Of a DNA stretch of 64,000 bases, positions 11,709 to 22,985 are shown piece by piece. How positions within the stretch are numbered: the first letter of the stretch is position 1; each line of letters starts with the position of its first letter. The notes under the pieces were generated by a model. It saw nothing but the letters and a program-made list of their open reading frames with translations, searched no databases and was not told the origin of the DNA. Source of the DNA: Heloderma charlesbogerti (Eukaryota; Chordata; Lepidosauria; Squamata; Helodermatidae); the NCBI GenBank assembly GCA_026122225.1, contig JANEZZ010000407.1, positions 806,001 to 870,000 on the forward strand, in the 5' to 3' direction. Both the position numbers and the translations under genes were made by a program.

Positions 11709-11996
11709 AAAAATCTTCTTGATTATCCCAGAGTGCAGGACACGGAATAATGGGCTCAAGTTATAGGAAGCCAGATTCCGGTTGAACATCAGGAAAAACA
11801 TCCTGACTGTTAGAGCAATACGCCAATGGAACCCATTACCTAGGGAGGTGTTGGGCTCTCCCACACTGGACGCATTCAAGACGAGGCTGGACGGGCATCT
11901 GTCAGGGATCCTCTGACTTGGACTCCTGCATTGAGCAGGGGGTTGGACGCGATGGTCTTGTAGGCCCCTTCCAACCCTACTATTCTATGATTCTAC
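11709..11996 (+). mobile_element. CR1 LINE 3' end, inverted relative to its left neighbour
   Basis: Starts at the sequence for [14 protein letters not shown] and ends CTACTATTCTATGATTCTAC. It forms an inverted repeat of about 280 bases with 10415-10700. Confidence 0.88.
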
Positions 11997-12139
11997 CAAA
12001 AAATGGCACTCAAGGGGGCTTACAATTTTTAAAAATAGTTAAAAAAATTAAACACATTAAAATACAATAAAAACATAACAATTACAGAATAAAAACAGCA
12101 TCCAAACCAACAGGCCCATTTACAGACCAAAGGCATGTA

Positions 12140-13180
12140 ATATAAAATAGTACCTTCCCAGCCATGTTCCCCAGCATACTGATGGTGGCTACTAGTCCTG
12201 ATGGCTATATGCTATTGATAGCCTTCTTTGCCATTAATTTGGCTGATTCCTTTTTAAAGCCATCCAAATTGCTGGCCATCACTGCATCTTGCAGTAGTGA
12301 CTTCTATAGTTTAACTCTGCGCTGTATGAAGGAGGGGTTCCTTTGGTCAGTCCTGAATCTTCCACCAGCCAGCTTCATGGGATAACCCCATTGGTATTAT
12401 GAGAGGTGGAGGAAAATGCCTCCCTCTCCACTTTTTTCACACTAGGCATAATTTTGTACACCTCTGTCATGTCTCCCCTCACTTGCCTTTTCTCTAAGCT
12501 AAACAGTTCCAGATGTTGTAAGATTTCCTTGTAGGGGAACTGCTCCAGCCCCTTAATCATTTTGGTTGCCCTTTTCTGCACTTTTCCCAACTCTACAATA
12601 TCCTTTCTTAGGTGCGGTAACCAGAACTGTACACGTTATTTCAAGTGTGGTCAGACTATATGTTTGTAGAAGGGCAGTATGATATTGGTAGTGTTATTTT
12701 TGATTCCTTTCTTACTTGTGCCTAACATGGAATTTGCGATTTTCACAGCAGCCACACACACAAGGTCAACATTTTCTTCCATCTGTCCATGACAACCCCA
12801 AGATCTCTCTCTTAGTCAGGCACCGCATGCTCATATCCTGTTAGTTTATATATGATTGGGATTTTTTACCCTAATATGCATCACTTTACACTTGCTGGCA
12901 TTGAACCCCATTTGCCATTTTGTCGCATGTTCTCCCAGTTTGGAGAGATCCTTTTGGAGCTCTTCACGGTTCCTTTTTGTTTTAACCACCCTAAACTGGT
13001 GTCATCAGCAAACCTCGCCACCCCACTGGTCACTCCTAAATCCAGATCGTATATAAATAAATTGAAAAGCATTGGTCCCAATACAGATCCCTGTAGCACC
13101 CCGCTGTTTACATCCCTCCATTGGGAGAATTGACCATTTATTCCTACTCTCAGCTTTCTGTTCTGTTGCTTCTATATTTT
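12140..13180 (-). mobile_element. Older CR1/L3-like LINE, RT to 3' region
   Basis: On the minus strand: MLQGSVLGPMLFNLFIYDLD, ARFADDTSLGWLK, and GKVQKRATKMIKGLEQFPYK with FSLEKRQVRGDMTEVYK. The palm motif FADDT is present. Sequence divergence from the young CR1 copies is large, so this is an older lineage of the CR1 clade. Confidence 0.75.
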
Positions 13181-13199
13181 GTTTGTGGTAGATACGATT

Positions 13200-15150
13200 T
13201 CTCTGTCGTCCTTTTATGGTTAAGTTCATGGCTGAAACTTTAAGAAAGCTCTTCACAAACATTAGTGTGTTTCCCGCCTCCCAGCTGAGCAGAGCAGAGG
13301 AAGCTGCTCCAGGGACTACAGAAGCAAGCAAGCTCCCAGAGAGCGAGCGACCAGAGGGAGCGAACAGGGGGAGCAAACAGGAGTTGGCCAGGGGAGTTCG
13401 GCAGGGGAGGTCAAGGGGGAGGCCCTAGCATTTTTTTTTCATTTTTATTTTATTTTATTTTTAACTAACTTTTTCCATTGATTTGTCTTGTAACACACAC
13501 TTCCACACCAGTGGGACTCTGCTTTTAACCTCTACTGAGTAGAGGAGCAGGCACAGGCTAGTCTAGAACAATCACAAAGCTAGACACAAAAGGGAAAAGA
13601 GGCAGTGGAAGGACAAGACTCTCCAGTGGTGGTGACCTGCAAGGCATGTGCCATGTTTGTTTTCTTGCCTGAGAACAACACGGCCTACACCTGCAACAAG
13701 TGCAAGTTGATCACGCTGCTGGAAGAAAAAGTAAGAGGACTGGAGCGGTGACTGTCGACCCTCCGGGGAATAAGAGAACACGAATAGTTCTTGGACAGAA
13801 GGGTGGAACTACAGCAGCAAAGTGAAGACCAGAAGCTTGAAGAGCAACAGCAAGCTGAGGCAGAAGTGGGAAATGCTGAGGTAAGGAAAAATGGAGTAGA
13901 GGATACTCCTTGGAAAAGGGTGACAGTTAGGAGAAGAAGAACTAGACGCCACTCTGCACCAGTGGAAGCAGTGGAGCTGTGGAACCGATTCCAGGTACTT
14001 GCGGATGAGACTGGAGGACAGCCTGCAGAGGAAGAATCACAGGGGAACCTACACGAGAGTGAGCAAGAGGCTAAAGGCCAGTCAAACAGAGGGGATGAAA
14101 CCCAGGCCTACAACAAGAAGAGAAGAGTAGTAGTAGTGGGAGACTCCTTGCTGCATGGGATCGAGGCCCAAGTATGTCGCGAGGACCTGTGGACTCGCCA
14201 GGTATGTTGTCTTCCGGGAGGACGGATTAGAGACATGGACAAAGGCTCATGCACCGCAGCCGAGAGAACAGCTCTAATAGTGCCCCATCATAGTCTTCAG
14301 ACACATGTAGGAAGAAAGCCAGACCATGAAGCACGTGGTCTTTGATGTCTATATACTAATGCCCAGAGTATGGGAAACAAACAGAATGAACTTGAACTCT
14401 TAATGCAAGAGGGAAATTATGACTTGATAGGTGTAACTGAGACTTGGTGGGATGTCTCTCATGACTGGAATACAGCAATTGAAGGATATAACTTGTTCAG
14501 AAAGAACAGGAGGAACAGAAAACAACAGAATGACATTTAATAGGGATAAATGCAAGTTCTGCACCTAGGAAAAAGAAACCAAATGCACAGTTCCAAGATG
14601 GGGGTTACGTGGCTCAACAACACTACAAGTCAGAGGGATCTTGGAATTGTTGTCGATCACAAGCTGAATATGAGCCAACAGTGTGATGTGACTGCAAAAA
14701 AGGCAAATGCTCTTTTGGGCTGCATTAATAGAAGCATCGCTTCCAAATCCCGGGAAGTACTAGTTCCCCTCTACTCAGCACTGGTTAGGCCCCATCTGGA
14801 TTACTGTGTCCAGTTCTGGGCACCACATTTTAAGAAGGATGCAGACAAACTGGAGAGAGTTCAGAGGAAGGCAACAAAGATGATCAGGGGACTGGAAACA
14901 AAGCCCCATGAAGAGAGACTGAAAGAACTGGGCATGTTTAGCCTTGAGAAGAGAAGACTGAGTGGAGATATGATAGCACTTTCAAGTCCTTGAAAGGTTG
15001 TCCCAGAGAGGAAGGCTGGGATTTCTTCTTGTTCATCGCCGACTGCAGGAGACGGAATAATGGGCTCAAGTTCCAGAAAGCCAGATTCCAGCTGAACATC
15101 AGGAAAAACTTCCTGACTGCTAGAGTAATACGCCAATGGAACCAATTCCC
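13200..15150 (+). mobile_element. CR1 LINE with 5' region, ORF1 and ORF2 ends, internally deleted
   Basis: This is the only copy here that keeps a 5' part. 13260-13600 is probably the 5' UTR. ORF1 (about 13625-14345) is broken by stops, but it encodes a CxxC...CxxC zinc-knuckle segment (CKACAMFVFLPENN, YTCNKCKLITLLEEKV), a glutamine/glutamate-rich coiled-coil region and a SGNH-hydrolase-like block, VVVVGDSLLHGIEAQ. ORF2 starts near 14350 (NAQSMGNKQNELELL, YDLIGVTETWWD) but jumps at about 14520 from the endonuclease to the late RT, through shared CAGAAA sequence. It then continues to the C-terminal region (EKRRLSGDMIA) and stops near 15150, without the usual tail. Confidence 0.82.
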
Positions 15151-15902
15151 TAGGGGAGGGGAGGCTGCTTTTGGGTCGCTGAGGGGGGGGGGGGGCTGTC
15201 CCTGAAACCCTGATTGGCAGTGCTGCTTCCCCACTGCTGTCAGCAGTGCAGAAGCAGAGACCCCTGTCGGCACGCACACGGGGGGGTTCAGCAGTGGAAT
15301 CGGGGTGGGAGGCCATGGGACCACACAACAGGCACTGGGGGCCCCAGGTTGTGCACACCTGCTCTGTAATGGGAATTCCGATACTAGGAGTGGCTACTGC
15401 CAGCCTGTGGCTCCTGCTAGGACAGTTGTGTCCTCTGAACGAAAACGGAGGCCCCAAAGATGATGCGCGCACAGAAGCAAGGCTTGCCTTGGAGAACAGC
15501 CCGAAAGGGATGTCAGTCTCTGGCAGGCTTCGCACACAGGAGCTCTGCTTGGCTGTCTGCTTTGTCCGTGTGGAACGGACACAGATGCCAGCAAGCCCTG
15601 TGCCTGAGCGCCACTTTCTCACCTTCAAAGCTGCGGAGTGCGCAGCCTATCCCAGGCGGCTTCCTGGCAAAGCTGCAGATGTCCTCGAGATCCATTTATA
15701 AAAGCTGGGAACTCCGTTCATGGAAAGGAGAGGAGGGTTCAGAAATAAAGGGTTGCACCCATCCCTGGTTGTCCTGCAGTAAAATGGAAGCCTCTGGCGG
15801 AACAGTTTCCCCCTCCCCACAGCAGGCCCCCCGATCTCCTCGAGAGGATTGGAGAAACTTGTAGGCTTGTTTAAAAGGTTTGGTAAGAGATGACATTAAG
15901 TC
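15151..15902. other. Unassigned GC-rich segment between two CR1 copies
   Basis: Open frames of 130-255 codons cover this stretch on both strands, but they lack any domain and their ends fall in the flanking CR1 copies, so I do not call a gene. A 13-base G run lies near 15182. Confidence 0.4.
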
Positions 15903-16826
15903 CTTGTATGACTTGGCGGAGGAGGTGCAGGGAATGCTGATCAAATTTGCAGATGACACAAAATTGGGCGGGATAGCTAATACTTTGGAAGACAGAAACA
16001 AAATTCAAAGTGATCTGGATAGACTGGAGCACTGGGCAGAAAACAACAGAATGACATTTAATAGGGAGAAATGCCAAGTTCTGCACCGAGGAAAAAGAAA
16101 CCAAATGCACAGTTACAAGATGGGGGATACGTGGCTCAACAACACTACAAGCGAGAAGGATCTTGGAATTGTTGTCGATCACATGCTGAATATGAGCCAA
16201 CAATGTGATGTGGCTGCAAAAAAGGCAAATGCTCTTTTGGGCTGCATTCATCGCTTCCAAATCCTGGGAAGTACTAGTTCCCCTTTACTCAGCACTGGTT
16301 AGGCCTCATCTGGAGTACTGTGTCCAGTTCTGGGCACCACACTTTCAGAAGGATGCAGACAAACTGGAGAGGGTTCAGAGTAGGGCAACAAAGATGATCA
16401 GGGGACTGGAAACAAAGCCCTTTGAAGAGAGACTGAAAGAACTGGGCATGTTTAGCCTTGAGAAGAGAAGACTGAGGGGAGATATGATAGCACTCTTCAA
16501 GTACTTGAAAGGTTGTCACAGAGAAGAAAGCCAGGATCTCTTCTTGATCATCCCAGAGTGCAGGACACGGAATAATGGGCTCAAGTTCCAGGAATCCAGA
16601 TTCCGGCTGAACATCAGGAAAAACGTCCTGACTGTAAGAGCAATATGACAATGGAACTAATTACCTGGGGAGGTGGTGGGCTTTCCCACACTGGAGGCCT
16701 TCAAGACGAGGCTGAACAGCCATTTGTCAGGGATGCTCTGACTTGGATTCCTGCATTGAGCAGGGGGTTGAACTCGATGGCTTTGTAGGCCCCTTCCAAC
16801 CCTACTATTCTATGATTCTATGATTG
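15903..16826 (+). mobile_element. CR1 LINE, RT palm to 3' end
   Basis: Open frames 15880-16302 and 16205-16648 encode EEVQGMLIKFADDTKLGGIA, then [20 protein letters not shown] and [21 protein letters not shown] small deletion near 16250 shifts the frame. The 3' end is CTACTATTCTATGATTCTAT. Confidence 0.9.
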
Positions 16827-17623
16827 TTCCCATAAGTAATGTGTGACTAAACGTTTTCCATAGCTTTTCATCATGGCCCACGTTTCCGTATTTGTACAAG
16901 TTTTATAGGTATCCTAATATTTTGCATTCAGTGTTGTGCACTCATCTGACATATGACAAAGTGAATGCATCTTATACATGATGTGGCTCATGGGCGGGGA
17001 GCACATGATAAAATGCAGGACGGCTGTGTTTGCTGCAACAAGCTAACATGGTTTGTTAATACATGAAGTGGCCCTCAGTCATGGACTTGACGGGGTGGCC
17101 TTGGAGAGAGGTCCTGTTAGCCAGCCTCATTGCCAATTCTGTAAAATGGGAACAAGGGTAAGCCACCTCCGAGAGACGTCGAAGAGAAATGAGGCATGGG
17201 CTTACCCATCCAGTGCTATGATTTATTTAAAAAATATTTAATTTTGGATGCATAAAAATAGATATTTTTATGAAGCTTGGTATTCTGTTAAACGCCTCGC
17301 TGTATTGAAGTAAGTCAGTATTAGTTTAAATATGTTCTTGCATCTGCCCAAGCATGGGGAAATCTTCTTTTTCTAAAATAGCCCACCCATGTATGTGAAG
17401 CTTTTGACGTGGAATTCTTCCTTGGCTGTAGGTGCTGGAGACAGGGTGGGGGCTGAGGGTGCTTTCTTGTGAAAATATTTTAGTCCCTTCTGTTCATTAG
17501 CAGCCCACTCACAAGGCTTCATGCACCCACACAGAATAATGGCTTTCTGAATGGGGGTCACTGACAGTTGGGTCGCTGCAGCCCTTTGTGTGGAATACTC
17601 AGCAATGGAGAGGTATGTGTGGA
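16827..17623. other. Unassigned AT-rich sequence
   Basis: No exon, RNA gene or recognised repeat seen. Confidence 0.4.
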
Positions 17624-17755
17624 GCAGGGGTGGCCAGCTTGTGGCCCTCTGGATGTTTTGCCCTACAACACCCATCATCTGTCGCCATTGGCTTTGCTGG
17701 CTAGGGCTGGCAGGAGTTGCAGGCCAAAGTGTCTGGAGGGCCACAAAGCTCCCCC
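17624..17755. mobile_element. hAT-like palindromic MITE
   Basis: GCAGGGGTGGCCAGCTTGTG on the left pairs with CTGGAGGGCCACAAAGCTCC on the right, with the inner CCCTACAACACCCATCAT and GGCAGGAGTTGCAGG also complementary. Same family as 634-767. A 12-13 C run marks the right end. Confidence 0.65.
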
Positions 17756-18659
17756 CCCCCCCAAAATCTAGAGTGTTGAGAGTGAAGATGCTGAGAGCCT
17801 CTGGCCTTTTTCTTTCTTCTCAATGTGGGCTCACTCTTTTAGGTTAACATTCTAACCATGGTGGAAGAGGTGATGGGTTTGCTACTTCTCAGCTTAGCTT
17901 CTACTGGTGCTGGTTACCTGGGCTGATAACAGGGCAACGATGTATGATGACCATTTTAACCTGATAACAGAAGATAGCATTTACATATTATTTTAATAAA
18001 ATGATAACTGCAGTTCTTGCATGAATAATAGAAGTTGTGGGAGGGCTGCCATACTCTCAGCTTGTTGACTCCTCTTGATTGCCTGGAGACAATTTTCCAT
18101 GGTGCAGAGTACTAGAGGGTTTGGCTTCTACCTCAGCATCATTCTGTGCCTTTTGGCAGCAAATGTGTCTCTGGAAATGTCACCCACTGCTTCTTCACTA
18201 TACTCCTGTGTAACCACATGAAATGATAGCAGAGACTTGGCATATTATGTGTAACTCGTCTCATGTCTACACAGTGTGTTGTAACCTGGCTTTCTCTGTC
18301 CTCTTTGGTGTAGCATTGAACTTCCAGGCACGTTCCTGCCTTCTGAATGGAGATGTCATTTTGGAAGCACATCTGTGAACTGTGGCAGTTGAGATCACAG
18401 CTTTGTGTTGCCTCTTCCTTGGAATTGTCTCTCTGCAACTTGGCCATGTTGGCCAAGTTCTGTCTCCAAAATCAAAGGACAGCACACGGTTAAGTGGGGT
18501 TCAGCCTATCTCCTGACTTCTCTTTTGCATTTTTCTAAGTGGGCGGCTGGAAAAGTATCAGGCCAACCTCCACTGGCCTGAGCTACCACTAAGAATGCTG
18601 GAGAAATTTGAGATGGACCAAAATGAGCTCGCATTTCTAAGAATCTGACCTACAGAATG
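17756..18659. other. Unassigned sequence
   Basis: No exon, RNA gene or clear repeat. Open frames of about 100 codons (such as 18139-18456, minus) have no recognisable motif. Confidence 0.4.
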
Positions 18660-19000
18660 TGCTGTGGAGCGACCCCTTCAGGTCGCCTGAAGTCTGTGGA
18701 CTTTCGGATGTTTTTTTGTACTTTTCCAAAATTTATACATTTATTCATAGAAAAATACGCAAGTTCCGGTGGAGGAAAAGTTGAATGCAGTCCGGGACAA
18801 TACGCTAAATGTTACGTGGTAAGGTAAACTATGTAAATTTTTACACAACTTCTTACGTAATTATTTGCCTATTTTTCCACATGACAAAAATAATAATTCG
18901 CATCTGTCTGTGCGTCTGTGAATGGACAACGGAATAAGAGGTGCCTGACAATCTGCGAAACACAGAGCGGATTTGACACAGTCTGTCCATCCCTAGCTGC
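18660..19000 (-). mobile_element. Unclassified interspersed repeat ending TAGGGATG
   Basis: Read on the minus strand it begins CTAGGGATGGACAGACTGTG and continues with TTTCGCAGATTGTCAGGCAC then CTCTTATTCCGTTGTCCATT. A clearly related copy starts at 46187 (CTAGGGATGTACAGATTGTG, GCAGATTGTCAGGTGCC). This shows a dispersed family; its class is unknown. Confidence 0.55.
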
Positions 19001-21507
19001 CACAGGGCCAGGCTTCTCAGCAGCACTGGAATATTCGAAGAGCATTCAATGTGTGGCCTGAAGAGGGAAAAAGTGCATGCTCTTAAGTCAAACAGTGGCA
19101 ATGAAGTACATGTAGCTTCCCAGCTTTCTTTCAAAAAAGTCACCTAACCACTGTACAGAATGTGCGTGCAAATTGGCTGGCATATCTCAGGGATGGGGAC
19201 TCCCCCCCCCCCTCGCTCGCTCGCTTCTCATTCCCTGGCAGTTCTTCCTTGGGTACACAATCAAGCGGGCGAGTTCTCTCCAGGAAGCCAGTCTTAAACT
19301 TCTGGTGGATGTTTCTGTTGTTTCTTGGGCAGGGGGAAACAAGTCCTGAGTCCTTGGGTTCAGCAACTCTTGGGTGTTTGTCCAGCTCTGAGAGACGTCT
19401 AGACCAGCTTGGTTGGTGCTTGCTGGCTATGCCTATTCTTGCCTTAAGATTTATTCCATGGAGAAAATGATAACGGACAGTAAACTTACTTCATCTGTGA
19501 AGTGCTGGCGCCTGCCTCACCATTTTTGTGTCTTGCATTGTGTGTTTGCTCCAGGTCTGAGCACAAAGCTACCCATTGTACAGGCAAGGAAGGGTTTGGT
19601 CGGCAGCATAATATCCTAAATGCTTTTTGTTCTGGAGATAACATCAGGGCTTAGCATGCACATGGGGCTGGGGCCTCGGCCCCTAGTGGCCCACTGGCAC
19701 ACTTTGAATAGAGTGCGCTGCACCAGCAGTCTGGGGGCTGTGCTCACATCCTCTGTCCCAGCCCATTCATGCTTCCCATTGTTTTTGGGGTGGTTTAAAA
19801 ACACCCACAGACACTGCAAGGCAAGCGATGCCAAATGCTCTCCTGATAAGCTGCCTTTGGAGACGCTCTTTTTTAAGAGTTTAGACAAAATAGTTCATTG
19901 GCGGGACTTCCCTTGCAGATAGAGTGCTGGCTATTGGGAGCTGCTTCACGCAAGTCTGAGTAATAAAAGCAGGGGAGGCGGACTGCCTGTGGGAGCTGCT
20001 GGGGAAAGGAGCGCCTGCCCGCCTGCCTGCCTGCCTGCCGCCTTAAGTCGCCTTTCATCTTGTTCTCCTCAGGACAGGTGCTTTCCTGGTGCTGTTGATG
20101 GTGCCGTGTGGATTCTCATGAGACTGTATCAGTGATAGTAGAGACACTGAGTTGCTGTGCTCAAGGGCTCAAGCTCTAGCTTAGAAAGGAGCGGAGGATA
20201 TAGGAGGTAGTGAACAAGGAGCAGGGACCCGGTGGTGTTTTCTTAAACCCTTAGTGTCTCACATAATTCTGTGATCCTTGAATATCTTGCCGTGCAGATA
20301 AAGTACCTCTAATTTGGCCAACAATGACATTCAAGAAGTGATGTTGCAGAGGTTCAGTGGATGGGATTCTGGTTGTTTTTTGGGCTGTCCATGTTTACTT
20401 TCAGAGTTCAAAATTACTGGAAAACGTAGTTTTACTTTTTCCCCTCAACCTTCCAAACTTATATGTCCAAAGTTGGGTATGCTTTTTAAGAATGCCTAAT
20501 AGTGAAACCATGTTGTGATTATAAAATAATGTTACTCATTGACAAGCTGTATACTTATTAGAAAGTGTTTTCTCCTTTCTCTGTTGGGTGTTGATTTTTT
20601 ATATGTCCTGATGTGTAGTTGATAGCGCTCTTACCTGTATGAGTGGAGCTGGGGGTTCTGATCATTTTAGAAAGAAGTGACGAAATGTTGCAGGTTGGAG
20701 TGATCCTGTTCACTGTTCCAGTCAGCCAGTCAGCCAGGCTCTCATTCCGGATACTCCATTCCATTTTCCCTCCCACCTGGTTTCCCCCCCCCCCCAGTCA
20801 ATTAGCATTCTGTTGGCACTGAGCCTGATAAGTCCTTTTTGGGCTGTTTTGCCACCGTGTCCTGGGGAGCGTGCTATACAGCAGCTGTGTATGTGCATGC
20901 GTGTGCTTTGTGATGCTTTGCCTTCACTTGTCTAGTTCTTCCCTGTTGAGGGTCGGGTTAGCGAAGACTCTTTGTTTTCTGTTTTGTTCTGCTAGCACCG
21001 CTGTTTCTGAATCTTTTATGTAGATTGGAGCCTTCTTACTCCATGGAGTTGACTTGCTTCTTTCTCGATGGCTTTGGGGTTGTCCCTGCAGTGTTCTGAG
21101 GGGACTAGAGCAGGATTCTGGCCTCTAACGGTTGATGAGGGTGCCTGCTGTCATTTGTATTATTAGTGCTGGTGAACGGATGTTGCCCCTCTTGAGTATT
21201 GCCAGACACTGAGCTTCTCACAGCAGCATGAGATGTCAAGAGCTGCCTTGGGCTTGTTGCATTCCTCTGTCTCAAAAGCTTTTTTTCCTCCTCCCCACAG
21301 ATCAAGTGGCATTGTGTCTTTCCCTTAGCAGCTGATCTATAGTTGTTTACAGAGTAGTTGGTTGCTGAACGCTACACTAACACTGCAGCAACAGTATTTT
21401 GTGTTCTCTGGATCAGCATCCTTCGGGATGGTGTCCCTTTGGAGGCCTTACCTTCACCTTTGCCCTGCTTGACTAGTTTCTGAGGGTGGGAAGGAGCAGC
21501 AGGGATG
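19001..21507. other. Unassigned; short CCTG simple repeat
   Basis: 20014-20040 is a (CCTG)n-type repeat (GCCTGCCTGCCTGCCTGCC). C runs occur at 19203 and 20786. No exon or RNA gene recognised. Confidence 0.4.
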
Positions 21508-21578
21508 TTCTGATCTCATAAGCTAAGCAGGGTCAGCCCTGGCTAGTACTTGGATGGAAGATGGCCTGGGAATCAGGC
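21508..21578 (+). repeat. 5S rRNA-derived segment (internal promoter half), not a functional 5S gene
   Basis: TCTGATCTC, AAGCTAAGCAGGGTC, TAGTACTTGGATGG and GCCTGGGAAT appear in the order and spacing of the 3' half of vertebrate 5S rRNA, covering the A box, intermediate element and most of the C box of its internal promoter. The first half of 5S rRNA is not recognisable upstream and several C-box bases are changed. It is immediately followed by a CR1 3' tail, so it looks like a retroposed 5S-CR1 chimera or SINE. Confidence 0.75.
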
Positions 21579-21645
21579 TTCCTGCACTGAGCAGGGGGTT
21601 GGACTCGAAGGTCTTGTAGGCCCCTTCCAACCCTATGATTCTGTG
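21579..21645 (+). mobile_element. CR1 3' tail fused to the 5S-like segment
   Basis: CTTCCTGCACTGAGCAGGGG to CCAACCCTATGATTCTGTGA is the last 67 bases of a CR1, without any ORF2 codons in front of it. Confidence 0.85.
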
Positions 21646-22501
21646 AGATCTGTGAGAAGTAATGTGGGCAGTTTGTGGACTGGAATAATTATGCTCAGCA
21701 GTCCCACAAGCGATTTCCCCCTAGCAAGTCGTATGGATGCAGTTAATGGGGTGTGGCCAAGAAAGCAGAGTTGGCCATGAAAATATCTCCAAGGATGGAA
21801 TGAATTAGTTCTGGTCTGTTTAATGGACCATTTTTCCCTCATGCATGATCCTAAACTTCGATGTAACTCCTAATTCATTTGGCATCTCAAGCCTTTGATT
21901 TGCAGAGCTGATGGAAGGGTTTGTCTGTGCGTACAAAGATCTTTGCCTGGGAGTTTGAGCCGAAAGGGCATCCTCTTGTGCATCCTGTTGAAAGCCTTTA
22001 ATAAATTTAGGGCCATTAACAAGATATTTGGCCTATTTCTCTCTCTCCCCAGTTAAAGTTGAGCTCTTTAATCTGGGGTTGGGGAGATATGACCACGAGA
22101 TAATGCATTTCCAATGTACTACCTGGTTGCAGTACTAAATCTTCACTGTTTTAAAGATATGATCCATACAACATATCCCCCTGCTTAAAATAACATTTTC
22201 AAGCCAAACGTTAAACTCTAGAGGCTTTCTTCAAAGGATCAGAGCCTGGTGAAATAAATTTTTAAACAACCACCACAGGTAAGCACAGGAAATGTATTTT
22301 TCCCATGGAGGCATTTTTAGCCATCTATATATGCTTAAATGCCACACCAGAATAACTTCTGAAAATGGATGTCTTAACAGGGCTAGGGGGTGGTTTGTTT
22401 TAGGGTCCAAAATTCAACTGTGGAGGACTTCTGATAATCTCAGGAGAGATTCTGAGACTGGTTTGCTAGTATAGGAGAAAGTGGTGATCCCAAGGATTTC
22501 T
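21646..22501. other. Unassigned sequence
   Basis: No exon, RNA gene or clear repeat recognised. Confidence 0.4.
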
Positions 22502-22738
22502 GAGCATTTCATAGAGGATAAGGCTATCAATGACTACTGGTCTCCATCACTCTGTATTATCTTCAGTATCGGAGGCAGGATATCTCTCAGTGCCTGTTGC
22601 TGGGGAACATGGGCGAGACGGTGCCGTTGCGTTCATGTCCTGCTTGTGGGTTTCCTGTGGGCAGCTTGTTGGCCACTGTGTGAACAGAACGGTGGACTAG
22701 ATGGACCCTTGGTCTGATCCAGCACGGCTCATCTTATG
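22502..22738 (+). mobile_element. Older CR1/L3-like LINE 3' end
   Basis: It contains ATAGAGGATAAGGCTATCAA, TTCATGTCCTGCTTGTGGGT and GGACTAGATGGACCCTTGGT, the 3' region of the L3-like family. Confidence 0.7.
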
Positions 22739-22867
22739 ATCTGCTGGCAGATCTGCTCCACTGGGGAAGGAAGATCCACCAGCAGAGGGGCTAAAAAGGG
22801 GGCAGGGTATGTGTGGAGAACACTTGCACCACATTCAAACCCCCTCCATTCTCTCCCCATTTTGAAC

Positions 22868-22985
22868 ACCTAGCGGTACTCGTGCTTGGTTTGTGGGTTT
22901 CCCAGAGGCGTCTGGTTGGCCACTGTACAAAGAGAATGCTGGACAAGATAGGCCTTTGGTCTGATCCAGCACAGCTGTTATGTGG
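22868..22985 (+). mobile_element. Older CR1/L3-like LINE 3' end, second copy
   Basis: TTTGTGGGTTTCCCAGAGGC and CCTTTGGTCTGATCCAGCAC repeat the 3' end just upstream, in the same orientation. Confidence 0.65.

Noticed and set aside
14861..15628. 255-codon minus-strand frame as a gene
   Set aside because: Its C-terminal part is antisense to CR1 RT and the remainder has no domain; it is a shadow frame in GC-rich sequence.
21508..21578. Functional 5S rRNA gene
   Set aside because: Only the promoter half is recognisable, with changed C-box bases, no 5' half and a CR1 tail in place of a T-run terminator.
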